Positions 1-7,559 of a stretch of 39,793 nt of DNA are shown here, piece by piece; within the stretch, counting starts at the first letter, position 1, and the number at the start of each line of letters is the position of its first letter. Location: NCBI GenBank assembly GCA_035653295.1, contig DASRCB010000305.1, forward strand, positions 1 through 39,793, in the 5' to 3' direction. The stretch comes from DASRCB01 sp035653295. GTDB lineage: Bacteria > Acidobacteriota > Terriglobia > Bryobacterales > Bryobacteraceae. Under the pieces are notes generated by a model. The model saw nothing but the letters and a program-made list of their open reading frames with translations. It searched no databases and was not told the DNA's origin. The position numbers were made by a program, and so were the translations under genes.

Positions 1-1965
1 GCCGGCCGTGTGGAGAACCACGTCAAAATTGTCGTAGCGGTGCGAGGGAAGAAAGATGGCCGGGCTCGTCTGCCGGTCGGGCCCCATCTGGTGCGTATCG
101 GCCGCGATGCCAATCACCACAACGCGGCTGTCGGTCTTGCCATCGGGCATCAGCAGCACCTTACCGAGTGCGTCCTGTCCTGGCCAGTTCTTTTTCGCAA
201 ACGATTCGCTCACCACAGCGATACTGGGCTTCGCCGCCTGGGCTTCGGCCGCGGTAAAGTCGCGCCCGCGCTGAACCGGTATGCCCAGCGTGGTGAAGAA
301 TCCCTCGCTTACGCGGCTGACGCTGGCGATGCGCATATCCCGCGTCTTCGGCGCGCCTTCGACGTTGTAGTTCGATTCGGTGTAGTCGGCCATCGGAAGC
401 GCGCTCGAAATGCTGGCGGACAAAACTCCGGGCACGTGCTCCAGGCGATCGAGCACCTGCTCACAAAATGCCTGCAGTTTCTCCGGATTCGCCGCGGTGG
501 ATACATTGGCCACGCTGATCTTCGTCGTCAGCAGATGGTCGACGCGGTAGCCGAGATTCACGCTCATCAACGCGCTCAGGCTGCGGATCATAAGCCCCGC
601 CCCGGCCAGCAGGATAATCGCCAGAGCAACCTCGCCCACGACCAGGCCACCCCGGAGCCATTTCGGGCCTGCGCCGATGGTCCGGCCGCCTTTGCCGAGC
701 GATTCATTCACGTTCTGGCCGGCAGCGTGGAGCGCGGGAGCGAGGCCAAAGAGTACAGCGGTAACAAGCGACACCGCAAAGGCGAAGCCCAGCACCGCAA
801 AATCCATATGGACGCCGCGAAACTCGGCGCTGTCATGCGGCGCCAGACCGGCGAGCAGATGCAGGCCCCACCACGCCAGCAGCACGCCCGCGATCGCGCC
901 CATGACGCTGAGCAAAACACTTTCGGTGAGAAGCAGGCTCATGATTCTGCCCCGGCCCGCGCCGAGCGCCATGCGAATCGATACTTCACGCTGCCGGCCC
1001 ACGCCGCGCGCGAGCATCAGGTTGGCGACGTTCGCGCAGGCGATCAGGAGAACAAATCCAACCGCGATCTGCAGCGCCAGAACTCCCGTGCGCAATTCGG
1101 CGCCGGTATTCTCCACGCGCAGGGGAAACACGTTAACGCCGCTGCCGACGTTTTCGTCGGGGTGGTCCTTCTTCGCACGCGCGAACAACGCCGTCAGTTC
1201 CGAACGCGCCTGCTGGACGGTGACGCCGGGTCGCAGACGAGCGTATACGAACCACGATAGTCCCCACTTCTGCTCCGGAGAGTTCAGGGTGGCGAGATCC
1301 GCGGGCAGCCAGACCTGCGGATGCTTGCGGTCGAACCCGCCCCACCACGCCGGTAACTGGAAGTTTGCCGGGAGGACGCCGACAATGGTCCGCTCGATTC
1401 CGTTCACCGTGATCGTGGCGGCTGCCACGTTGTTCCCGTTGCCGAAGCGCCTGGTCCAGAGCTCGTCACTCACCATGACGACGCGGTCGCTGCTGTTGCG
1501 CGCTTCATCCGGCGTGAAAATTCGGCCGAGCCGGGGCCGAATTCCGGCGACAGAAAAGAACGCGGGCTCGACGATGAGGCCCTCGACGCGTTCCGGATGA
1601 TCGGCCGGTGCCGACGACCTGGCTGCCAGGTTGCAATCGTCGGGCTGAAATGCGGTGATTCCATCGAGGGTGTGAGCCTGGCTGCGCCACTGTTCCACGT
1701 TCGCGGCTGCAACAGGCATGCGCTCGGTGAAAGGCGGCATGTTAAAGCCGGGCATCTTTTCCCAGATCATCGCCAGCCGATCGGGATCGCGCAGGCTGCG
1801 AAGGGATACGGGATCGAGCAGAACGGAATTGACCACGCTGAAAATCGCCGTGTTCGCACCCATCCCGAGCGCGAGCGCGAGGACCGCCGTGATCACGACG
1901 CCGGGGCTCCTGCGCATGGCGCGAAGGGACAATTTGATATCCGGAAGAAAGTGCACCTTCTCCAT
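1..1965 (-). CDS. ADOP/MacB-FtsX-type ABC transporter permease, 3' end cut by window edge
   Basis: 655 codons are open without interruption from ATG at 1965 to base 1, so the gene continues past the left edge. An in-frame TAG lies 13 codons upstream with no other start between, which fixes the start. The N-terminus has an amphipathic segment and a membrane helix near residues 22-45 (ALALGMGANTAIFSVVNSVL). A periplasmic MacB-PCD-like region follows, then an FtsX-type membrane block near residues 293-345 (IACANVANLMLARG, then REVSIRMALGAGRGRI) and more helices around 380-410 and 455-480. A second periplasmic domain begins near residue 500. This order, permease unit plus start of a second unit, matches the Acidobacterial duplicated orphan permease family (usually about 800-880 residues). 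The substrate is unknown. No ATPase gene is visible, as expected for orphan permeases. No clear Shine-Dalgarno. Confidence 0.9.
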   Translation of the reverse strand, partial: MEKVHFLPDIKLSLRAMRRSPGVVITAVLALALGMGANTAIFSVVNSVLLDPVSLRSLRDPDRLAMIWEKMPGFNMPPFTERMPVAAANVEQWRSQAHTLDGITAFQPDDCNLAARSSAPADHPERVEGLIVEPAFFSVAGIRPRLGRIFTPDEARNSSDRVVMVSDELWTRRFGNGNNVAAATITVNGIERTIVGVLPANFQLPAWWGGFDRKHPQVWLPADLATLNSPEQKWGLSWFVYARLRPGVTVQQARSELTALFARAKKDHPDENVGSGVNVFPLRVENTGAELRTGVLALQIAVGFVLLIACANVANLMLARGVGRQREVSIRMALGAGRGRIMSLLLTESVLLSVMGAIAGVLLAWWGLHLLAGLAPHDSAEFRGVHMDFAVLGFAFAVSLVTAVLFGLAPALHAAGQNVNESLGKGGRTIGAGPKWLRGGLVVGEVALAIILLAGAGLMIRSLSALMSVNLGYRVDHLLTTKISVANVSTAANPEKLQAFCEQVLDRLEHVPGVLSASISSALPMADYTESNYNVEGAPKTRDMRIASVSRVSEGFFTTLGIPVQRGRDFTAAEAQAAKPSIAVVSESFAKKNWPGQDALGKVLLMPDGKTDSRVVVIGIAADTHQMGPDRQTSPAIFLPSHRYDNFDVVLHTAG

Positions 1966-2087
1966 TATGCGGCGATCACACGGCTTCCCGCCGGGCTATG
2001 TTCCTGAATCCAAACGCATTCCTCACAAATGACGCCCGAAATCCTTGACTCCTCGCGCGAAGATGGGGCCGAGGAGGGAAGTCTCCA

Positions 2088-2873
2088 ATGTCTTCCGAAC
2101 GTCGTATCCGCGCCTCGCGCGAAAATGGCGCAAAATCCCGCGGGCCCAAAACCCCCGAGGGCAAATTGCGCTCATCCCGAAACGCCATGAAACACGGCCT
2201 GCTGAGTGAAATCATCGTCCTGCCAACCGAGCCCGCCGAGCGCTTCCTCCAGCTCTCTACCGAACTCGAAGAGGAGTTCCGTCCCTCGACGCCTTTCCAG
2301 CGCCTTCAGGTCGAGTCGATTGCCGCCTGCGCCTGGCGCATCCGCCGCGTCTGGGCTCTGGAGAAAACCGCCTACAAATACGAGGCCGGTCTCATGGGCC
2401 CCTGCCAGCTCCCGCCCGACGAAAAGACGTACCGCTCCTTCCGCGCCATGGCCGACTTCACCCGCGCCCTCGAGCTCCTCAGCCGCTACGAATCCCGCTA
2501 CGAGCGTCAGATGGCGAGGGCATACAAAACCCTCCGCGACTACAACCCGGAAGACGCGCCAAACGAACCTAATCCCACAATCGAACACGACCTCGCCGAC
2601 CCGCAACCAATTGACAGCACACCAGAAATCGAACCCAACGACGGCGGCGCGGTACAGCACACAGCGGACCACGGACCACGGGCCCCGGACCACGGGTCTT
2701 CGGACTCCGGACCCCTGACCTCTGACCCCGTTCTTTCGGGCCCCGCGGTTTTCGGCCCCTGCCGCCGGCGTTCTCCCACAACCGTCCGCACGCCAGCGCC
2801 GTCTATATTGATTACTAAGGCTGCAACACGCTCACGCTGCATTCAGCCCCAGGAGTTCCGATCAAAAACATGA
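2088..2873 (+). CDS. Hypothetical protein of the GPKT-x-GK...N-x-x-KHGL family
   Basis: 261 residues, ATG preceded by a strong GAGGAGGGA at 2071-2079. The N-terminus (about residues 8-40) carries the motif SRGPKTPEGK followed by SSRNAMKHGL. I recognise this from many hypothetical proteins in Acidobacteriota and Planctomycetota, often in many copies per genome; no function is established to my knowledge. Residues 40-145 look helical and charged, rich in Glu, Arg and Leu. The last 100 residues are low-complexity, rich in Pro, Thr, Asp and Ser, and are partly encoded by a 7-nt repeat tract (2665-2727). Conservation probably ends before that tract, so the true C-terminus may be an accident of repeat read-through. 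The stop overlaps the next gene's ATG by 4 bases (ATGA), but functional linkage with that peptidase is doubtful. Confidence 0.75.
   Translation: MSSERRIRASRENGAKSRGPKTPEGKLRSSRNAMKHGLLSEIIVLPTEPAERFLQLSTELEEEFRPSTPFQRLQVESIAACAWRIRRVWALEKTAYKYEAGLMGPCQLPPDEKTYRSFRAMADFTRALELLSRYESRYERQMARAYKTLRDYNPEDAPNEPNPTIEHDLADPQPIDSTPEIEPNDGGAVQHTADHGPRAPDHGSSDSGPLTSDPVLSGPAVFGPCRRRSPTTVRTPAPSILITKAATRSRCIQPQEFRSKT
2665..2727 (+). repeat. Degenerate tandem heptamer tract (about nine 7-nt units)
   Basis: Read in steps of 7 from 2665 the units are CGGACCA, CGGACCA, CGGGCCC, CGGACCA, CGGGTCT, TCGGACT, CCGGACC, CCTGACC, TCTGACC. The 7-nt phase is kept with no insertion while the sequence drifts. It lies inside the 3' part of the hypothetical gene, where it encodes a Pro/Asp/Ser-rich tail. 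It resembles the short tandem heptamer repeats known in several cyanobacteria and seen between acidobacterial genes; that comparison is from general knowledge. It is not a CRISPR: there are no spacers. Confidence 0.75.
2804..2809 (+). promoter_or_regulatory. Possible -10 hexamer for the M16 peptidase operon
   Basis: TATATT lies about 60 bases upstream of the M16 peptidase start, in an AT-richer island (TATATTGATTACTAA) within very GC-rich sequence. No convincing -35 hexamer sits at standard spacing. It lies within the 3' end of the upstream reading frame. It would let the peptidase genes be transcribed separately from the hypothetical gene. Tentative. Confidence 0.3.
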
Positions 2874-4417
2874 GGCTCAGGTTCCTCCTTTGCGCAATCG
2901 CGCCATTACTCGCCGCGCAGTCGCTCGCCGACTTCGAAAAGCGCGTCACCGAATTCACCCTCGCCAACGGCATGCACTTCATCATCCTCGAACGGCATGA
3001 AGCGCCCGTGGTTTCGTTCCATTCCTACGTCAATGCCGGCGCGGTCAACGATCCCAGCGGTCAGACCGGCATCGCACACATGTTCGAGCACATGGCCTTC
3101 AAGGGCACGGAGACCATCGGAACCAAGGATTACCCCGCCGAAAAGAAAGCCATGGACGAGGTGGAGCGAATCTACGACCTCTATGACGCCGAGCGCGCCA
3201 AAGGCAGCAAGGCGAATGCCGAGCGCCTGAAAGCCCTCCAGGCCGATCTCAAAGCCGCGGAAGAGAAGGCCGACTCCTACGTCATCCCCAACGCCTTCCC
3301 GAAAATCATTGAGGAGAACGGCGGCGTCGGCCTCAACGCGGGCACCGGCGAGGATGCGACGCAGTTCTTCTACAGCCTGCCCTCCAATCGCCTCGAGCTT
3401 TGGTTCCTGCTCGAAGCCGAACGCTTCTATGACCCCGTGTTCCGCGAGTTCTACAAGGAGCGCGACGTGGTCCGCGAAGAGATCCGCATGCGCGTCGAAT
3501 CGAACCCGCAGGGCCGCCTCGTCCAGATGCTCACCGCCACCGCGTTCGCCGCCCATCCCTACCGCAACGGCCCCGGCGGCTGGGCCAGCGACATCGAGCA
3601 CTTCCGCGTCCCCGATGCGGTTGCCTTCTATCGCAAATATTACGTCCCGGCGAACATTACCATCGGCATCGCCGGTGATGTGAATCCGGCGGAATGCAAG
3701 CGCCTGGCGGAAAAATACTTCGCCGTTCTGCCAAAGCATCCCCTGCCCGAGGACTTCCCCACCACCGAACCGCCGCAGGATGGCCCAAAGAGCGTGCAGG
3801 TGCAATCGCCTGCCCAGCCATTCGCAGCCATCGTCTACAAGCGGCCGGACGATAACGATAAGGACGACCCGGTCTTCGACATCATCTCCGAGGTCCTCTC
3901 CGGCGGCCGAACCTCCTGGATGTACACCGACATGGTGCGCGATAAGCGCATCGCGCTCGCGGCCGGCGCCCAGTCACCCTTCCCCGGCGGTAAGTATCCC
4001 AACCTCTTCCTCTTCTACCTGGTTCCGAACTCCGGGCACACCCTCGAGGAGAACGAGAAAGAATGTTACGCCATCATCGAACGCCTGAAGACGGAAAAGG
4101 TCGATGACGAAACGCTGAAACGTATCAAAACCCGCCTGCGCGCTTCGCTCATACGCCAGCTCGATAACAACGCCGGCCTCGCAGCGGAGCTGACCACCGC
4201 CTACGTCGAGTACGGCGATTGGCGCAAGCTCTTCACCCAGCTCGATGATTACGACAAGGTCACGGCCGACGACATACAGCGCGTTGCCCGGCAGTATTTC
4301 ATTCCCGATACTCGGACCGTAGCGGAAATCGTCCCTCCGCGCCAGAGCTCTCCGGCGCCTGCCCCCGCGGGAACCGGCCCGCAGGGCGAACCCTCCGCCA
4401 AAGGAGCATCGAAGTGA
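2870..4417 (+). CDS. M16 family zinc metallopeptidase (catalytic subunit, secreted)
   Basis: 515 residues. A short signal peptide (MRLRFLLCAIAPLLAAQS) directs export. The inverted zinc motif HxxEH is intact as HMFEH (H70, E73, H74), and the third zinc ligand is probably E203 or E204 in DVVREEIRMRVE. Between the motif and that ligand there is an extra charged helical insert (about residues 90-150, rich in Lys, Glu and Ala), so the HxxEH-to-Glu spacing exceeds the usual 76 or so. A second M16 domain covers about residues 240-490 and the C-terminus is a Pro/Ala tail. M16 enzymes usually work as a clamshell of active and inactive halves; here the inactive partner is the next gene, overlapping by 4 bases. 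Likely role: periplasmic or surface degradation of peptides. Substrate unknown. Confidence 0.93.
   Translation: MRLRFLLCAIAPLLAAQSLADFEKRVTEFTLANGMHFIILERHEAPVVSFHSYVNAGAVNDPSGQTGIAHMFEHMAFKGTETIGTKDYPAEKKAMDEVERIYDLYDAERAKGSKANAERLKALQADLKAAEEKADSYVIPNAFPKIIEENGGVGLNAGTGEDATQFFYSLPSNRLELWFLLEAERFYDPVFREFYKERDVVREEIRMRVESNPQGRLVQMLTATAFAAHPYRNGPGGWASDIEHFRVPDAVAFYRKYYVPANITIGIAGDVNPAECKRLAEKYFAVLPKHPLPEDFPTTEPPQDGPKSVQVQSPAQPFAAIVYKRPDDNDKDDPVFDIISEVLSGGRTSWMYTDMVRDKRIALAAGAQSPFPGGKYPNLFLFYLVPNSGHTLEENEKECYAIIERLKTEKVDDETLKRIKTRLRASLIRQLDNNAGLAAELTTAYVEYGDWRKLFTQLDDYDKVTADDIQRVARQYFIPDTRTVAEIVPPRQSSPAPAPAGTGPQGEPSAKGASK
4401..4406 (+). promoter_or_regulatory. Shine-Dalgarno AAGGAG supporting a GTG start
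   Basis: AAGGAG sits 7 bases before GTG 4414-4416, inside the last codons of the upstream peptidase gene. It supports GTG as the start of the second M16 gene. This matters because that start places a palindromic repeat inside the coding region. Confidence 0.7.
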
Positions 4418-6705
4418 AGCGCACTCGGGTTTTGTGGGGCAGGCTCTCAGCCTGCGGCGGGCTCTCAGCCCGCCTGGTCTGGTTTCTGGAGCGGGCCCTG
4501 TGCCCGAAAGCCACTGCTCTGGTCCTCTCCGCAATGGTGGCCGCCGCCGCCCTCGCGCAGGACGCGCCCGTAAAGAATCCCGCGGCCGCAACCATTCCCG
4601 CGACCAAAAAGCCGGCCAGCACGGCCCCTGATCAAACGCAGGTGCGCGGACCAGCGCCATTCCCGTCCTGGGAGAGCCTGAAATTCACGAAGCTGAAGGA
4701 CATCAAAATCCCGAAGCCGGCCGAGTTCACGCTGCCCAACGGCATGCGCCTCTATCTGCTCGAGGATCACGAGCTGCCCATCGTCAGCGGCTTCGCTCTG
4801 GTCCGCACGGGCAACCTTTTTGATCCGAAGGATAAGATAGGGCTCGCCGAAATCACCGGCCACGTCATGCGCAGCGGCGGTACGGAGAAGATGACCGGCG
4901 ATCAGATGGACGTCGCGCTCGAGAACGTGGCGGCATCCGTGGAGAGCGGTATCGGGGAGAGCAGCGGCAGCGTTTCGTTCTCCTGTCTCAAAGAGAACAC
5001 GCCCCAGGTGCTGGGCATGTTCCACGACGTCCTCACGCAGCCCGCGTTCCGCCAGGACAAGATCGACCTGCTCAAGACCCAGCTCCGCAGCGAGATCGCC
5101 CGCCGCAATGACGAAGCCAGTCAGGTCGCTAACCGCGAATTCGCCGACATCGTCTACGGCCGCAACACGCCCTATGGCTGGATGATGCAGTACTCCGATG
5201 TCGATAACATTCATCGCGACGACCTTGTGGCGTTCTATAAGCGCTACTATTTCCCGGCAAACGTTATGCTGGCCGTTTACGGCGATTTCTCCACCGATCA
5301 AATGAAGGACCAGCTGACAAATGCCTTCTCCGGATGGAATGCCGAGCAGCCACCCGTCCCGAAGTTCCCGGAAGTCGTCCGCACTCCCGCTCCCGGCGTT
5401 TACGTCGGCACGAAGACCGATGTGACGCAGACATTTTTCCAGGTTGGGCACCTGGGCGGCGAGTTCAGTGACAAGGACTATCCTGCGCTGGCCGTCGCCG
5501 GCAATATCCTCGGCGGAGGGTTCTCCTCACGGCTCATGCAGGAGGTCCGTGAGAAGCTCGGCTACGTCTACGATATTTCCGCATACTGGGGCGCCCAGTT
5601 CGACCACCCCGGTCTGTTCCAGATCAGTGGCAGCACACAGTCGAAGCACACCCTCGATACTCTCGAAGCGATCGAGCGCGAGCTGAAACGCATTCGCACC
5701 ACCGAGGTCACTCCCGAGGAGCTGAAGACGGCAAAGGACACGGTGCTCAACAGCTTCGTGTTTCTCTTCGATCGACCCAGTAAGACCCTGAACCGGGTCA
5801 TGCGCTACAAGTATTACGGCTATCCGGACGACTTCATCTTCCAGTTCCAGAAAGCCGTCGAGCATGTCACGCGGGAAGACGTGTTGCGCGTCGCGAAGGA
5901 ATACTTCAAGCCACAGGACCTGACCATCGTGGCCGTTGGGAATCCAGCGGACTTCGGCGCTCCGCTGACACAGCTCGGCATGAAGGTGCAGCCCATTGAT
6001 CTCACCATCCCTGAGCCCGCGCGCGCTCCCGCTGCCGCTGTTACCGCGCAAACGCAGCAGCAGGGGCGCGAACTGCTGGTACAGATGCAGAAAGCCATGG
6101 GCGGTCCCGATAAACTGGCGGCCGTCAGGGACACCAGCATCCAGGCTACTGCGTCGGTTGAAATGGGCGGGCAGAAGATGCAGGTGCAGCAGCTGAGCGA
6201 GTTCGTCGCGCCGTCCGGTTTCCGCCAGGAAACGACGCTTCCATTCGGCAAAATGGTCATGTTCTCCGACGGCCAGACCGGCTGGGGCGCGACGCCGCAG
6301 GGCACTCAGAACCTGCCTCCGCCCATGTTGAAGGAAATCCGCGGTGAGCTGTTCCGCGATCTGTTTACTCTGGCCCTGAGCGACCGCGATCCCAATCGCA
6401 CCGTCAGCCTCGCCGGGCCCGATACGCTCCGGATCGCCGACAAGGACGGCGACAGCGTGGACCTGAAGCTCGACCCCGCGACGCATCTGCCGGCCAGCAT
6501 GACCTACCAGAGCACCGGCCGCACCGGCCCCGTCAATGCCGAAGAGGACTTCTCCGACTGGCGGCAGGTCAGCGGCCTGAAAGCCCCGTTCCACATCGTT
6601 GTAAAGCACGATGGCGCCCCATACGCGGACGTCACGGTACAAAAATTCACGGTAAATTCCGGCCTGACCGCCGACGCATTAAGTCAAAAGCCAACCGCAA
6701 AATGA
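4414..6705 (+). CDS. Inactive M16 peptidase-like partner fused to a C-terminal LolA-like domain
   Basis: 763 residues, GTG start with AAGGAG 7 bases upstream. Residues about 7-31 are encoded by a palindromic repeat. The export h-region follows (ATALVLSAMVAAAALAQ, to residue 49), then a Pro/Ala/Thr linker. The first M16 domain starts near residue 103 (FTLPNGMRLYLLEDHELP). At the HxxEH position it has E146-I-T-G149-H150, so the first His and the catalytic Glu are lost; this is the typical non-catalytic partner. A second M16 domain covers about residues 315-520 (RPSKTLNRVMRYKYYGYPD). Residues about 545-763 form an extra beta-rich domain resembling outer-membrane lipoprotein-sorting (LolA/LolB-like) proteins and similar in layout to the next gene product. 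Overlaps both neighbours by 4 bases, indicating translational coupling and probably a complex with the catalytic subunit. Confidence 0.9.
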   Translation: MKRTRVLWGRLSACGGLSARLVWFLERALCPKATALVLSAMVAAAALAQDAPVKNPAAATIPATKKPASTAPDQTQVRGPAPFPSWESLKFTKLKDIKIPKPAEFTLPNGMRLYLLEDHELPIVSGFALVRTGNLFDPKDKIGLAEITGHVMRSGGTEKMTGDQMDVALENVAASVESGIGESSGSVSFSCLKENTPQVLGMFHDVLTQPAFRQDKIDLLKTQLRSEIARRNDEASQVANREFADIVYGRNTPYGWMMQYSDVDNIHRDDLVAFYKRYYFPANVMLAVYGDFSTDQMKDQLTNAFSGWNAEQPPVPKFPEVVRTPAPGVYVGTKTDVTQTFFQVGHLGGEFSDKDYPALAVAGNILGGGFSSRLMQEVREKLGYVYDISAYWGAQFDHPGLFQISGSTQSKHTLDTLEAIERELKRIRTTEVTPEELKTAKDTVLNSFVFLFDRPSKTLNRVMRYKYYGYPDDFIFQFQKAVEHVTREDVLRVAKEYFKPQDLTIVAVGNPADFGAPLTQLGMKVQPIDLTIPEPARAPAAAVTAQTQQQGRELLVQMQKAMGGPDKLAAVRDTSIQATASVEMGGQKMQVQQLSEFVAPSGFRQETTLPFGKMVMFSDGQTGWGATPQGTQNLPPPMLKEIRGELFRDLFTLALSDRDPNRTVSLAGPDTLRIADKDGDSVDLKLDPATHLPASMTYQSTGRTGPVNAEEDFSDWRQVSGLKAPFHIVVKHDGAPYADVTVQKFTVNSGLTADALSQKPTAK
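4431..4510 (+). repeat. Palindromic repeat element, copy A (three hairpins, inside signal-peptide region)
   Basis: Three consecutive perfect inverted repeats: GCAGGCT/AGCCTGC (4439-4455, loop ctc), GGCGGGCT/AGCCCGCC (4456-4474, loop ctc) and CGGGC/GCCCG (4492-4506, loop of 5). They are preceded by TTTTGTGGG. The element is in frame and encodes about residues 7-31 of the inactive M16 protein, between the basic N-terminus and the hydrophobic export core. It shares its core with copies C (12391-12437) and D (13626-13667). Confidence 0.88.
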
Positions 6706-7541
6706 TGAAGTTGCGTTACACCATACCAGCCCATTTGTGGTGCAAGCCTTTGGCTTGCACGATAGCAGCAGCCTTCCTGCTGAGCGCCCTCCACGCCGAA
6801 ACCATGGAGGAGCGCGGGAAGCGAGTCGTCCAGGAAGCCATCGCCACACTCGGCGGCGACGCCTTCCTGAACATCCGCAACGTCGAAGAGCACGGCCGCC
6901 TGTACTCCTTCTATCGCGAGCAGCTTCAGGGCCTCGCCGTCGCCACGCTCTATTTCGAATACCGCAAGCCCGCGCATCCCAATGACGTTGGCATGGTGGA
7001 GCGCCAGTCCTTTGGGAAAGGCAAAAAGGAAGACTTCGCCGTGTTGTTCACTCCAACCGAAGCATGGGAGCTCACCTTCCGCGGCGCCCGCCCGCTCGCC
7101 TCCGACCGCTTCCCACGCTACAAGCTCACCACCATGCACGACGTCTTCTACATCCTGCGCCAGCGTTTGCACGAACCGGGCATGACCTTCCTCGGCCAGG
7201 GCCAGGACGTGCTCGATAATCGCCCGGTGGAGATCGTCGATATCATCGACAACAATAACGAGAAGACCACCGTCTATTTTGACGCCACACTGAAGGTGCC
7301 CATCCGCCAGAAGTTTTATCACCTCGATCCCATCGATAACCAGCAGGACGAGGAGGTGACCTACTACACCAAGTACCGCGACGTCGGCAACGGAGTGCAA
7401 TGGCCCTTCGACCTGCAGCGCGAACACAACAAAGAGAAGGTGTTCGAAATCTACGCCGATTCGGTCGAGATCAATAAGAACCTCCCGGACACGCTCTTCC
7501 GGCTGCCCGGCGATGTGAAAATCCTGCAGCGAGTCGACTGA
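6702..7541 (+). CDS. Secreted LolA-like (outer-membrane lipoprotein-sorting-like) protein
   Basis: 279 residues, starting in an ATGA overlap with the M16 partner; a second ATG follows at 6705. The signal peptide is interrupted by LWCKPLACT, encoded by a short palindrome (6733-6763), before IAAAFLLSALHAET. The mature protein starts with a helix (RGKRVVQEAIATLGGDAFL) followed by beta-rich sequence. Its second half has the pattern DNNNEKTTVYFD, then VPIRQKFYHLD, then WPFDLQREHNKEKVFEIYAD, ending in a Leu-Pro-x-x-Leu-Phe-x-Leu-Pro segment. This parallels the C-terminal domain of the upstream M16 partner, so the two are probably paralogous. A periplasmic binding or chaperone role with the peptidase pair is an inference; no catalytic residues are recognised. 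Confidence 0.78.
   Translation: MMKLRYTIPAHLWCKPLACTIAAAFLLSALHAETMEERGKRVVQEAIATLGGDAFLNIRNVEEHGRLYSFYREQLQGLAVATLYFEYRKPAHPNDVGMVERQSFGKGKKEDFAVLFTPTEAWELTFRGARPLASDRFPRYKLTTMHDVFYILRQRLHEPGMTFLGQGQDVLDNRPVEIVDIIDNNNEKTTVYFDATLKVPIRQKFYHLDPIDNQQDEEVTYYTKYRDVGNGVQWPFDLQREHNKEKVFEIYADSVEINKNLPDTLFRLPGDVKILQRVD
6733..6763 (+). repeat. Palindromic repeat element, copy B (single perfect hairpin in signal-peptide region)
   Basis: GTGCAAGCC (6740-6748), loop ttt, GGCTTGCAC (6752-6760): a perfect 9-bp palindrome preceded by CATTTGTGG. It resembles copy A, where TTTTGTGGG precedes the first hairpin, but is reduced to one hairpin with a different arm. It is in frame, encoding roughly LWCKPLACT between the basic N-terminus and the hydrophobic core of the signal peptide. 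Membership in the same family is likely but weaker than for copies A, C and D. Confidence 0.65.
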
Positions 7542-7559
7542 TTCCGTCGTCCACCAGGT

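Noticed and set aside
10..1260. A 416-codon plus-strand frame at the left edge
   Set aside because: Antisense to the ADOP permease, whose minus-strand translation matches a known family along its whole length.
2045..2050. TTGACT as a -35 box for the 2088 gene
   Set aside because: The region 17 bases downstream is GC-rich (GGGCCG) and has no -10-like hexamer.
2665..2727. Heptamer tract as a possible CRISPR array
   Set aside because: Units are contiguous 7-mers without spacers and no cas genes are present.
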